DNA of 64,000 nucleotides from Ruminococcus sp. NK3A76 (GTDB taxonomy: Bacteria; Bacillota; Clostridia; Oscillospirales; Ruminococcaceae). The number at the start of each line of letters is the position of its first letter. The first letter of the stretch is position 1. Both the position numbers and the translations under genes were made by a program. Below the pieces are notes generated by a model that worked only from the letters and a program-made list of their open reading frames with translations, searched no databases and was not told the DNA's origin. The stretch covers positions 2,914,001-2,978,000 of the forward strand of contig NZ_JMMA01000002.1 of NCBI RefSeq assembly GCF_000686125.1, in the 5' to 3' direction. Shown here one piece after another: positions 7,666 through 15,615 of the stretch.

Positions 7666-8442
7666 TTGGGAAAGATAATATCCGTAATAACCCAGAAGGG
7701 CGGTGTCGGCAAAACGACGACCGTCAATGCCCTTTGCGCCACACTTTCAAGGAAGGATTACAGGGTGCTCGCCATTGACATGGACCCACAGGGCAACCTC
7801 TCCTTCTCGACAGGTGCCGAGACTGACTCAAAGCCCACGATATACGAGCTGATAAAAGGCGATGTGACTGTCAAGGAAGCGATACAGAGAATGAGCATGA
7901 CGGACATCGTGCCGTCAAACATACTCCTCTCGGGCATCGAGCTTGAATACACCGGCAAGAACAGAGAATTCCTGCTATACACAGCCTTAAAGGAAGCGCA
8001 GGCGTTTTACGACTACATCATAGTCGATTCACCGCCGGGGCTTGGCATTCTCACGGTAAACGCCCTTACTGCGTGCGATTACGTCATCATACCGATGATG
8101 CCGGATATCTTTTCACTACAGGGTCTTACCCTCGTTTACGAGACGATAGACTACGTCAAGCACACGATAAACCCCGGTATAGAGATAGCCGGCGTTCTGA
8201 TAAACCGCTACGTCAAGCGCTCAAAGCTGCACAAGGAGGTATACGGCACGGCAAAGATGATATGCCAGAAGCTGCACATACCCCTTTTCGAGACGGTGAT
8301 AAGAAACTCGACCGCTCTCGCCGAAGCGCAGGCTTTACAAATGGACATAACCGAATACGCAAGGCGCAGCACCGGCACGAAGGACTTCTCAGCGCTGGTG
8401 AGCGAGCTTGAAAGATACGGTATGGTAAAGCACCCGTATTAG
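7666..8442 (+). CDS. ParA/Soj-type ATPase
   Basis: The 258-aa product is a standard-length ParA/MinD-family ATPase. It has the deviant Walker A KGGVGKTTT (11-19) with the signature Lys11, the motif DMDPQGN (38-44), and the Walker B-like IIVDSPPG with Asp121. Translation most likely starts at TTG 7666, because AGGAAG lies 9 bases upstream and no ATG/GTG in this frame fits. No parB gene and no parS-like cluster is visible next to it; the following gene is a ComFB-domain protein instead. It may therefore position another cargo rather than the chromosome. The function beyond ATP-dependent positioning is inferred. Confidence 0.9.
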   Translation: MGKIISVITQKGGVGKTTTVNALCATLSRKDYRVLAIDMDPQGNLSFSTGAETDSKPTIYELIKGDVTVKEAIQRMSMTDIVPSNILLSGIELEYTGKNREFLLYTALKEAQAFYDYIIVDSPPGLGILTVNALTACDYVIIPMMPDIFSLQGLTLVYETIDYVKHTINPGIEIAGVLINRYVKRSKLHKEVYGTAKMICQKLHIPLFETVIRNSTALAEAQALQMDITEYARRSTGTKDFSALVSELERYGMVKHPY

Positions 8443-8632
8443 TCAGGTAACAGGTAACAAGTAACAGGTAACAGGTATTGTGTCCTGCTTACGCAGGATG
8501 TATGCCCATTCGGGCTTATAGGGCATAGAGTTTACCTAATATCTGAAATACTGTAGGGTACAAGGCCGAATGGCCATAAGCGCCCGCAGGGCGCACCTTA
8601 CCTGTTACCTGTTACCTGTGACCTGTTACCTG
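8443..8632. repeat. Inverted heptad-repeat element between ParA and ComFB-like genes
   Basis: The left arm (8443-8477) is a run of GGTAACA-type heptads. The right arm (about 8595-8632) is the complementary ACCTGTT-type run. The centre carries GCCCATTCGGGC and GGCCGAATGGCC palindromes. Layout and heptamer are shared with 1443-1600. It fills the whole 206-bp gap. Confidence 0.8.
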
Positions 8633-8648
8633 AAAGAGAGGTGTTACT

Positions 8649-9350
8649 ATGGCAAAGACAAGGAAAGATATAAACAAGCAGGCGATGTTCTCAAAGATCA
8701 TGCCGTCGGGAGATTCTGCGCACACAGTAGCGCCGAATGTCAAGAATATGCAGCCCTTTGACCCGTATGAGGACGAGAGGGACAAGCGCTCTGCCGAGGT
8801 AAAAGAGGAGCTTGCAAGGCAGCACCTCACCCCGGAGGAGATAGAGGCTATGAAAAAAGCCGAGGAGGAAGCTGCCAGGAAAGAACAGCAGCAAAGCGCT
8901 CCCAAAGCCGAAGCGCCCGATGTCGAGGAGATAATAAGCACCTACTCGAAGGACGGCAAGCAGGAAGCAGCAAAGCCTGCCGCACAACCCGACGCAGAAG
9001 ACAAACCAAAGCCCCAGAAGCAGCCCGAGCCTGCACCGGCTCCGGCACCTGCACCGGCACCTGCCCCTGCGCCCGAGCCGCCAAAGCCTGACACGACAGT
9101 AAAGGTGATAAACATTCACGAGCGAATGGTGGCAAGCAGGATAGAAGCGGCGCTCAAGAAATTCGGCTGCTGCTCATGCACGCTATGCCGCAACGATGCT
9201 ATGGCAATGGCGCTCAACACCGTCAGCCCGAAGTACATCGTGACGACTGAGGCGGACGTTGAGGCTCTGCTCAAAAACGAGAGCCCTGACGAGGTAACGC
9301 AGGCGATTTCCAAGGCTATACTTCACGTCAAGGCCAACCCGAGGCACTGA
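8649..9350 (+). CDS. ComFB-like domain protein with Pro-Ala linker
   Basis: The 233-aa product has a Lys/Glu-rich, probably helical N-terminal half, a low-complexity Pro-Ala linker at about 124-146 (PAPAPAP repeats), and a C-terminal domain at about 152-233. This last part resembles the ComFB family: CCSCTLCRNDAMAMALN (174-190), with Cys174, Cys177 and Cys180, then SPKYIVTT. ComFB was named for late competence in Bacillus, and related domains in other bacteria bind cyclic dinucleotides. Whether this one does is unknown. It directly follows the ParA gene on the same strand, suggesting a ParA partner or cargo adaptor. The original terminator is now beyond the IS3 element. Confidence 0.75.
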   Translation: MAKTRKDINKQAMFSKIMPSGDSAHTVAPNVKNMQPFDPYEDERDKRSAEVKEELARQHLTPEEIEAMKKAEEEAARKEQQQSAPKAEAPDVEEIISTYSKDGKQEAAKPAAQPDAEDKPKPQKQPEPAPAPAPAPAPAPAPEPPKPDTTVKVINIHERMVASRIEAALKKFGCCSCTLCRNDAMAMALNTVSPKYIVTTEADVEALLKNESPDEVTQAISKAILHVKANPRH

Positions 9351-9400
9351 AACGCTGCTGCGCAGCTCAGTGAAGAGTGAATAGTGAATAATGAATAGTT

Positions 9401-9410
9401 AAGAATAAGA
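9401..9410. repeat. Left direct repeat flanking the IS3 element
   Basis: AAGAATAAGA is repeated exactly at 10693-10702 on the other side of the element. Ten bases is longer than the 3-5 bp usually made by IS3-family elements. The 30 bp to the left is a heptad-like GTGAATA repeat. Confidence 0.75.
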
Positions 9411-9480
9411 TGAACCTGTATAATAAAACTACACATTTGAAGTTAATAATGATATAATATAAAAAAGGAGTTGGCTTCAA

Positions 9481-9783
9481 ATGAGCACACATGGAGAAAA
9501 CAGTCGGGAATTCAAATTTAAGATCATGGAACTGCACTTCAAAGATAACATATCTGTGAAAGTGTTATCCGAAAAATTCGCAATACCGGAGCAAACGATC
9601 TACACATGGCGCAGAGAGTACAGAAAGTACGGCGAGGATGCATTTGTAGGCTGTGGGAAACAGCGTCCGCAGGATGCAGAACTTAGGCGATTGAAGAAAG
9701 AAAACGAAAAGCTCAGGATGCAGGTAGAGATCTTAAAAAAAGTTGCGGCATATCAGGCAGAGCAAGAGTCAAAGAAAAGATAG
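9481..9783 (+). CDS. IS3-family transposase OrfA (helix-turn-helix)
   Basis: The 100-aa product has an N-terminal helix-turn-helix (about 10-50; VKVLSEKFAIPEQTIYTWRR) and a C-terminal leucine-zipper-like helix (RLKKENEKLRMQVEILKKV), as in IS3 OrfA proteins that bind the element ends. An A7 run at 9735-9741, read as A-AAA-AAA in this frame, is a good -1 slippage site. After slipping, the frame runs open into OrfB, giving the OrfAB transposase. Confidence 0.93.
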   Translation: MSTHGENSREFKFKIMELHFKDNISVKVLSEKFAIPEQTIYTWRREYRKYGEDAFVGCGKQRPQDAELRRLKKENEKLRMQVEILKKVAAYQAEQESKKR

Positions 9784-9788
9784 ATGAC

Positions 9789-10643
9789 TTGCGGGCGAGA
9801 GGATTGGATAAATATCCGATCAATCTGGTATGTCAGACTCTCGGGATAAGTACAAGATCATATTATGACCGAAAGGAAAACCCTCACAGCAACAAAGAAA
9901 AAGAAGATCTGGAGCTTGTAGAGAAAATGCAGACGATCTTCGCTGAAAGCTATGAGGAGTATGGCAGAGTGCGTATGAAAAAAGCACTTGAAGAAGCCGG
10001 ATACCCGATGAGTGAGGGGAAAGTCGGAAGGCTGATGCGTCAAGGAAATATGTACCCGAAAAAATGCAAAAAATATAGGGCAACGACCAACAGCAGGCAC
10101 AAGTATCAAGTTGCAGAAAATCTTCTTGACCGCAATTTTAATGCTGATAAGCCAAACCGAAAGTGGTGCGGAGACAGCACTTACATATGGACAGACGAAG
10201 GCTGGCTGTACGCAGCAGGGATAATAGACCTATGTGCACGTGATTGTGTCGGATTAAGCTTTAGCAGCAAACACACGCAGGAACTGATGATCGATTCGCT
10301 TGATCAGGCATTCAAAAAATACAAGCCGGGCGAAGGACTGCTGTTCCATTCTGACCGAGGCGTGCAATATGCTTCCAATGCATACAAAAACAAGCTTCAA
10401 AAGTACAAGATGATCCAAAGTATGTCTCGAAGCGGTGTGCCATATGACAATGCACCTATGGAAAGCTTCTGGGCAACGGTCAAAAATGCCTGTGTACATG
10501 GCTGTAGGTTCAAAACGAGGAAGGAAGCCGAGCTAAAAATATTTGAATACGTCTTTGGCTTTTACAACACACATCGTTATCACAGCTCAAACGGCTTAAA
10601 AACGCCATATGAGCTCAGAAATGAAAAGCTTTCTATTGGCTGA
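9789..10643 (+). CDS. IS3-family transposase OrfB (DDE integrase)
   Basis: The 284-aa frame contains an HTH_21-like segment (about 40-100) and an rve-type catalytic domain with Asp129 (GDSTYI), Asp189 (FHSDRGVQY) and Glu225 (APMESFW), spaced as DD(35)E. The frame is -1 relative to OrfA and stays open back to the slippery site at 9735, so the active protein is likely the frameshifted OrfAB fusion. The TTG at 9789 is a possible but weak independent start. Confidence 0.93.
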   Translation: MRARGLDKYPINLVCQTLGISTRSYYDRKENPHSNKEKEDLELVEKMQTIFAESYEEYGRVRMKKALEEAGYPMSEGKVGRLMRQGNMYPKKCKKYRATTNSRHKYQVAENLLDRNFNADKPNRKWCGDSTYIWTDEGWLYAAGIIDLCARDCVGLSFSSKHTQELMIDSLDQAFKKYKPGEGLLFHSDRGVQYASNAYKNKLQKYKMIQSMSRSGVPYDNAPMESFWATVKNACVHGCRFKTRKEAELKIFEYVFGFYNTHRYHSSNGLKTPYELRNEKLSIG

Positions 10644-10692
10644 TATCAATAGTTTTATTAACTTTATGTGTGCAGAAAACTTGACAGGTTCA

Positions 10693-10702
10693 AAGAATAA
10701 GA
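10693..10702. repeat. Right direct repeat flanking the IS3 element
   Basis: AAGAATAAGA is identical to 9401-9410. It overlaps the first bases of the terminator stem that follows. Confidence 0.75.
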
Positions 10703-10730
10703 GGTACCGCTGCTGCGATACCTCTGTTTT
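10700..10730 (+). terminator. Terminator, probably originally of the ComFB-like gene
   Basis: AGAGGTA...TACCTCT with an inner CGC/GCG pair is followed by GTTTTTGTTT. No plus-strand gene other than the transposon precedes it, so before the insertion it would have stood about 50 bp after the ComFB-like gene. Confidence 0.8.
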
Positions 10731-10904
10731 TGTTTATTCTTTAATCCTGCCTTTTGGCACAGTGTACTTATGTGTGCATACAATGAGCAAGCAGTTAACA
10801 GATGGTTAATTCAAGAAAAAGCCTTTTGGGGTATTTAATTTTAAATATTCCGGCCGATTACTATTATGTAAGTTATAACCACTTTCCCCAGAGGGGGTGA
10901 CTTT

Positions 10905-11909
10905 ATGAACGTAAACAGCATATCAGGCGGCAGGCCTGTGTTTTCTGCTGCGGCATTATCTAAAGTCACCGCTGCAAAGGGTGACATCAAGTCCGGCACC
11001 GAGGTAAAGGACTCAGTCGAGATATCGGCGGAGGGTATGGAAAGGTTTCAGGAAAGTGCGGCTGTGCAGCAAAACGACTATTCGGCGGCACTTGACAGGC
11101 TGAAAGAGCAGTTCCCCGGCATGAAGTTTTCGGTCGGCACGGGGCTTACAGGAAAGAGCGCTGCCAACAGCGGCGACAATGCTGACCGCTGGGCTTTCAA
11201 GGTAAGCGAGGGCTTTCTTGAAAAGGCAGCCGGCGACCCGGCATACACGCAAAAGCTGCGTGACATTCAGAAAGCCACAGCGTTTGCCGAGAGCTTTTCA
11301 AAGGCGCTCGGAATGAAGACCACATACTGCGAGAACTTCATTGACGACGAGGGAAACCTGCACCATGCATCAGTCCTTGTGAAGAATGACGAGCTTAACG
11401 AGGAGCTTCGTGCGCAGGCGCAGGAGAATGCTGAGAAGCTGCTTTCCGCTGTGCGTGAGAAGAACGCTGAGGCTGCCGACAGGCTTGCTTCACTCATGAG
11501 CGAGGCGCAGCAAAAGGGCGTACTTATCCTTGACGAGGAGGACATGAAGCTATTCGGCGAGGCTGCAAAGGCGCTTGAAGCCACAGAGGGCGAAGCCGAG
11601 GACGTGGGCGGCGACGAGGCCATTGGATCGGAAAAGGTAAGCGGCTGTGTTGCGATAAACGCACAGAAGCTCGCACGAATGCTCGCTGCGGCCAAAACAC
11701 GCAGTCAGATACGGGCGATAATGGCGAAGATACAATCAGACCTCAAAGAATGCGAGACCGGCAAGGCGCAGGGGCTTGACGTAGACGAAGCATCAGTCTC
11801 GGCGGCAGAGTCTCTGCTTTCGCAGGCCAAGTCGCAGATGGCGACGGCTGATGACCGTGAGCCGACCCCGGAGGAGGAAATGGCGCAGGCTATGGCGTCT
11901 TTAATGTAA
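10905..11909 (+). CDS. Unrecognised Ala/Glu-rich protein
   Basis: The 334-aa product has no motif I can name with confidence. It is largely helical by composition (Ala, Glu, Lys, Gln), has no signal peptide or membrane segment, and contains KDSVEISAEGMERFQ (about 35-49), a phrase similar to the short 'VEIS' segment of some flagellum- or secretion-related proteins. An acidic stretch lies around 230-245. GAGGGGG precedes the ATG at 10905. The next gene, 70 bp downstream, is also a small soluble protein of unknown role, and the two probably form an operon ending at the 12,642 terminator. Confidence 0.7.
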   Translation: MNVNSISGGRPVFSAAALSKVTAAKGDIKSGTEVKDSVEISAEGMERFQESAAVQQNDYSAALDRLKEQFPGMKFSVGTGLTGKSAANSGDNADRWAFKVSEGFLEKAAGDPAYTQKLRDIQKATAFAESFSKALGMKTTYCENFIDDEGNLHHASVLVKNDELNEELRAQAQENAEKLLSAVREKNAEAADRLASLMSEAQQKGVLILDEEDMKLFGEAAKALEATEGEAEDVGGDEAIGSEKVSGCVAINAQKLARMLAAAKTRSQIRAIMAKIQSDLKECETGKAQGLDVDEASVSAAESLLSQAKSQMATADDREPTPEEEMAQAMASLM

Positions 11910-11979
11910 GAACAGTAAACAGTTGAGCACTACTGTTAACTGAATAAAATGCCAATGATTTTACAGGGAGGTGAAATTT

Positions 11980-12609
11980 ATGGAGGTAGGCGGTGTATTC
12001 TTTAGTACGAATGCGGCCACTGTCATGAAGACGGGCGAAGCGCTCGCAAACTATGAAAAGTATGAGGAAAAAGTCGAGAGCGAGGAACAGGCTTCCTCCA
12101 CGGCAGTAAAGCAGGACACCTACACCAAGAGCGAGGAGCAGGTGCAGAGCGACAGCGGCATCTACAGCAGAGAGACCATTCAGAAGACCGTTGAGCAGAT
12201 GGAGGAGCAGCGTGCTGCGGCTATGCAGTCGATGATCCAGGAGATGCTCGGCGAGCAGGCCAAGGCGGCAGGGCTCAAATACTTCGGGCCTGACAAGACG
12301 CTCTCGCTGTCGGACATCACGCAGGAGGACATCGACGAGGCGCAGAAGTCGATCGAGGACGGCGGCTACTGGTCGGTAGACAGCGTTGCCACGAGGATAA
12401 TGGACATGGCAAAGCTGCTTGCAGGGAATGATGCGAGCAAGCTGTCAACGCTCAAGGATTCTATCATCAAGGGCTTCGGCGGTGCGGCAGAGCTGCTCGG
12501 CAAGAAGGGTCTTGACGATATGCCCGACATCACAAGGCAGACCTACGACGAGGTCATGAAGCGCTTTGATGAATGGGAGGCTGAGCTCACCGGCGGCAGC
12601 GCCGAATAA
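11980..12609 (+). CDS. Unrecognised protein with DUF5610-like C-terminal part
   Basis: The 209-aa product starts at ATG 11980, with GGGAGGTG six bases upstream; a GTG three codons earlier overlaps that site and is less likely. The N-terminus (GGVFFSTNAATVMKTG) is followed by a Glu/Gln-rich helical stretch (about 25-85). The C-terminal 90 residues contain GYWSVDSVATRIMDMAKLLAGND and later ITRQTYDEVMKRFDEWE. This pattern reminds me of DUF5610-type domains, but I hold that loosely. No signal peptide or membrane segment is seen. It is probably co-transcribed with the preceding gene. Confidence 0.65.
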   Translation: MEVGGVFFSTNAATVMKTGEALANYEKYEEKVESEEQASSTAVKQDTYTKSEEQVQSDSGIYSRETIQKTVEQMEEQRAAAMQSMIQEMLGEQAKAAGLKYFGPDKTLSLSDITQEDIDEAQKSIEDGGYWSVDSVATRIMDMAKLLAGNDASKLSTLKDSIIKGFGGAAELLGKKGLDDMPDITRQTYDEVMKRFDEWEAELTGGSAE

Positions 12610-12641
12610 TGATTTGCCTATAGAATTATGCCATATAAAAG

Positions 12642-12680
12642 ACACGCAGGGCGAGAGCGTTTTGAACCCTGCGTGTTTTT
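12642..12680 (+). terminator. Terminator after the 10,905-12,609 gene pair
   Basis: ACACGCAGGG and CCCTGCGTGT form a 10-bp perfect stem with a 15-base loop, followed by TTTTCTTTG. Confidence 0.9.
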
Positions 12681-12759
12681 CTTTGCCCCGGTGCATTGTG
12701 AATTGTCACGAAAACTGCCCCTGCCTATTTATGCAATACTCCGAAATACTGTGGCGGCA

Positions 12760-12788
12760 TTGAAAAGCAATAGGTTTTATGATATAAT
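12760..12788 (+). promoter_or_regulatory. Sigma-A promoter for the GH5-dockerin glucanase
   Basis: TTGAAA (12760-12765) and TATAAT (12783-12788) with a 17-bp spacer lie 37 bp upstream of the start codon. Confidence 0.8.
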
Positions 12789-12824
12789 CAATATGCAAAA
12801 CACCACACCGAAAGGGGAATATGC

Positions 12825-14186
12825 ATGAAGTTATTCAAAAAGCTGACCGCACTTATCTCGGCGGCGGCTATAGCTGCGGCGGCCATTCCTGCGATGCCTG
12901 TGACAAAGGCTGATGCTGCCAACAAGACCGCTTCACAGATACTATACGAAATGGGGCTCGGCTGGAACCTTGGCAACTCGCTCGATTCGACAGGCCCGGG
13001 CGACAACTCCGAGGAAAACTGGAGCAACCCGAAGATAACTAAAGACCTTATAGAGTTCGTACACTCGCAGGGGTTTTCAAGCATACGAATACCTGTGACC
13101 TGGGGCTATCACATGGACAGCAGCCACAAGATATCCGCCTCATACATGAAAAGGGTCAAGGAGGTAGTTGACTACGCATACAATGAGGGAATGTACGTCA
13201 TCATAAACATCCACCACGACAACGAGGTAAAGAGCGACGGCAATTACTTCTACCCGGACAATGCGCACAAGGACGTTTCCGAAGCGTTTGTCAAGAGCGT
13301 ATGGACACAGGTGAGCGAGACATTCAAAAACTACGACGAGCACCTTGTATTTGAAACGCTCAACGAGCCGAGACTTAAGGGCACGGGCGAAGAATGGTGG
13401 TTCCCGGTGGACAATCCGCCGTCTAACGTACAGGAAGCTGTAGGCGTTATAAACACTCTCAATCAGGACGCAGTAGATGTGATAAGAGCATCGGGCGGCA
13501 ACAACAAGACAAGGCTCATAATGTGCCCGGGCTATGATGCATCGCTTGACGGTGCGACTGTTGCAGGCTTCAGACTGCCAAATGACAGCAGCAGCATGAC
13601 AGGCGTATCCATTCACGCATACACGCCATATGACTTCGCCATGAACACCAAGGAATGGGAAGGCGCAGTATCCGTATACAACGACAGCATCAAAAGCCAG
13701 CTTGACTGGTTCTTCTCACAGGTAAAGAGCAAGGTGCTCGACAAGGGCATGGTCTGCTACATAGGCGAGTTCGGTGCAACGAACAAGAACAACGACTCTG
13801 AGCGCTGCAAGTGGGCAGAGGACTACACCTCGAAGGCAAAGGCTCTCGGCATACCTGTATATCTATGGGACAACAATCTGTACGGTGTCGGCGAGGAGAA
13901 CTTCGGCATGATACAGCGAAACAGCCTGACAGTTGCTTACCCGAGCTACCTCAAGGCTCTTTCCAAGGCTTATCCTGTGACGGCTCCGGCGAAGATACCG
14001 GGCGATGTTAACGGCGACAAGACTGTAGACTTAAAGGACGGCCTGCTCTTACAGCAGCATCTTGCCGGCTGGAAGGTGGCTGTCAACAAGACAAATTCCG
14101 ATGTTAACGGTGACGGCGTGATAGATCTCAAGGACGGAATACTGTTAAAGCAGTATCTTGCCGGGTGGAAGGTAACGCTGAAATAA
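12825..14186 (+). CDS. Secreted GH5 endoglucanase with C-terminal dockerin
   Basis: The 453-aa protein hydrolyses beta-1,4-glucan-type polysaccharides by family inference. It has a signal peptide (1 to about 31: charged start, Ala-rich core, KADAA cleavage region) and a GH5 catalytic domain (about 35-385) with FSSIRIPVTW, the acid/base Glu181 in FETLNEPR and the nucleophile Glu315 in IGEFGAT. Residues 393-453 form a type I dockerin with two duplicated DVNGDG-x-IDLKDG calcium-binding loops, so the enzyme should dock onto a cohesin scaffold. The exact GH5 subfamily and substrate cannot be fixed by eye. It is a single gene with its own promoter and terminator. Confidence 0.95.
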   Translation: MKLFKKLTALISAAAIAAAAIPAMPVTKADAANKTASQILYEMGLGWNLGNSLDSTGPGDNSEENWSNPKITKDLIEFVHSQGFSSIRIPVTWGYHMDSSHKISASYMKRVKEVVDYAYNEGMYVIINIHHDNEVKSDGNYFYPDNAHKDVSEAFVKSVWTQVSETFKNYDEHLVFETLNEPRLKGTGEEWWFPVDNPPSNVQEAVGVINTLNQDAVDVIRASGGNNKTRLIMCPGYDASLDGATVAGFRLPNDSSSMTGVSIHAYTPYDFAMNTKEWEGAVSVYNDSIKSQLDWFFSQVKSKVLDKGMVCYIGEFGATNKNNDSERCKWAEDYTSKAKALGIPVYLWDNNLYGVGEENFGMIQRNSLTVAYPSYLKALSKAYPVTAPAKIPGDVNGDKTVDLKDGLLLQQHLAGWKVAVNKTNSDVNGDGVIDLKDGILLKQYLAGWKVTLK

Positions 14187-14198
14187 CATAAAAAATCA

Positions 14199-14235
14199 GA
14201 CCGCACTCGTAAAAAAAACGGGTGCGGTCATGTTT
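14199..14235 (+). terminator. Terminator after the GH5-dockerin gene
   Basis: GACCGCACTCGT and ACGGGTGCGGTC pair around an A-run loop, followed by ATGTTTTATT, 12 bases after the stop codon. Confidence 0.85.
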
Positions 14236-14303
14236 TATTCACTTATCAGAAGCGGCGTAGATTTTTACGATTTTACTGTAGCTTTATCCAACAAAGCTCT
14301 TAA

Positions 14304-14475
14304 GGCAATACCGCACAACCACCGACGGATACCATTGTGTGCCATCTACTTGCGGATTTTCCGTCATATCACACAGAAAATTCTTGCCATACGGTAGTAT
14401 GCCTGCGAATTTTCTATGCAATCTGACGAAAAATCCGACTGCGCATCTGACACACAATGGTCGTGCGGTATTGCC
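14304..14475 (-). repeat. MITE-like element, copy a (172 bp)
   Basis: The ends are GGCAATACCGCAC / GTGCGGTATTGCC, flanked by TTAA on both sides (14300-14303, 14476-14479). In the minus orientation it aligns with the other copies through the internal CAGTCGGATTTTTCGTCAGATTGC and GATATGACGGAAAA blocks. It fills much of the 423-bp gap between 14187 and 14609. The remainder holds the GH5 terminator and nothing else I can identify. Confidence 0.85.
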
Positions 14476-14609
14476 TTAAGCATCGGAATGATGATCTGCG
14501 GCTCGTTTATCAGAAAATCCCCGGTCGAGGTCAACAGACACGATACAAAGCAGGCAGAGCCTATGCCCTGCCTGTTTTTACCTATATCATATCATGCTGT
14601 GCGCTCATA

Positions 14610-15524
14610 TCATGTCATCTGATGCTCCATATGATGCTCCAAGGTACTTGCACGCTCAGGGGCGTTCTCCTGTATAGCCTGCTCGTTTATCATGGTCTTT
14701 GCAGTGTCTGCAAGGCGCTTGAAGATACGGTTGCCGACACCCTGCACCTCCTGGGTCATTATCTTAAGATCCGTCCAGCTCTTGACATCGCTCATCATTC
14801 TCTGGAAATCATCTCTTGTCTTGATATCATTGGCGGCAGCTTCGATATTTGCGCCGTTCTCGCCGTACATATCCTTTTCAAGCTCTTTTCTTTCCTCGAC
14901 AGTCATAGTTCCATCTGCTGCCTGATAGCTCTTTATCGTTCTGCCGATAGTCTTTACAGCGAGTGCCTTGGCTATCTGATCTTCGACCAGTTTCTTTGCA
15001 TCGGCAAAATCTTCAGCCGTGTCCTTCTGGAACTGAGCAGGGTCTGTGCCGGGAGGGCATTCCTTGATGTCTATCTCTGAGATAGCACCGTTTATCTTGT
15101 TTATCTCCTTCATTTCGGTATCGAGGGTAGACATATCATCGACCTGCTTTTCAGCAAGCTCGTTCTCGTAGTTCTGAAGCATCTTTATCTCATCTTCTGA
15201 CAAGGTGTTGTTCTGCACTACCTGATCGACATGGTCCTTTACTTCGGGGTCAAGCATATTGCCTGATGCCTCCTGAAGCTGGTTGAGAAGGATAACTCTC
15301 TCGATAAACGCTGCTGCTATCATCTGCTTTTTCTTCTCGTCGTCCTTCCTGGTATAGCCTGCTGTGCTGAGGTCTTTATTGAGGAATGTGATATCATCGT
15401 ATTCCTTGTTCTTGTCGCAATGCTTGATGAGCTTATCTACACTTTGTGTAAGCAGGTCATTACCCTTGACGTTCTTCTTTAATGCTTTGAGTTCCTGTAA
15501 AAAGCTGTTTATTGGCTTTGGCAT
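14610..15524 (-). CDS. Unrecognised helical, charged protein
   Basis: The 304-aa product is rich in Lys, Glu, Asp and Gln, predicted mostly helical, with no signal peptide, membrane segment or Cys cluster; I recognise no family. A good ribosome site (GAAGGAG) precedes the ATG. It lies 91 bp downstream of the last gene of the chaperone/GTPase operon on the same strand with no clear terminator between, so it may be a ninth gene of that unit. The gap is longer than the others in the operon, so this is uncertain. If part of the system it would be a soluble accessory or effector. Confidence 0.7.
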   Translation of the reverse strand: MPKPINSFLQELKALKKNVKGNDLLTQSVDKLIKHCDKNKEYDDITFLNKDLSTAGYTRKDDEKKKQMIAAAFIERVILLNQLQEASGNMLDPEVKDHVDQVVQNNTLSEDEIKMLQNYENELAEKQVDDMSTLDTEMKEINKINGAISEIDIKECPPGTDPAQFQKDTAEDFADAKKLVEDQIAKALAVKTIGRTIKSYQAADGTMTVEERKELEKDMYGENGANIEAAANDIKTRDDFQRMMSDVKSWTDLKIMTQEVQGVGNRIFKRLADTAKTMINEQAIQENAPERASTLEHHMEHQMT

Positions 15525-15615
15525 ATTGATACACTCCTTCTAAGGTTTTGTTTTTGGGGTCTTTCATAAGTAATACCCCCAAAATGCTCTATCGGGTGCA
15601 GAGAAAATACAAAAA

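Larger units (their letters stand above)
9411..10692 (+). mobile_element. Intact IS3-family insertion sequence
   Basis: The element is 1,282 bp with ends TGAACCTGT...ACAGGTTCA. Imperfect inverted repeats extend about 40 bp and include shared ACACAT and AGTTAATAA blocks. It carries overlapping-frame orfA and orfB, typical of IS3 (IS150-like) elements, with a complete DDE set, so it is probably still active. The flanking 10-bp direct repeats support a single insertion event. It separates the ComFB-like gene from a terminator at 10700-10730. Confidence 0.93.

Noticed and set aside
7666-8442. Chromosomal parAB locus near the replication origin
   Set aside because: No parB, no parS-like palindromes, and no gidA/gidB or dnaA nearby.
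8443-8640. Possible CRISPR array (short regular repeats)
   Set aside because: The repeats are 7-bp tandem units in inverted arms with no spacers and no cas genes nearby.
8691-9135. Minus-strand ORFs rich in Arg, Cys and Gly opposite the ComFB-like gene
   Set aside because: They are shadows of the Pro-Ala repeat coding region, without ribosome sites.
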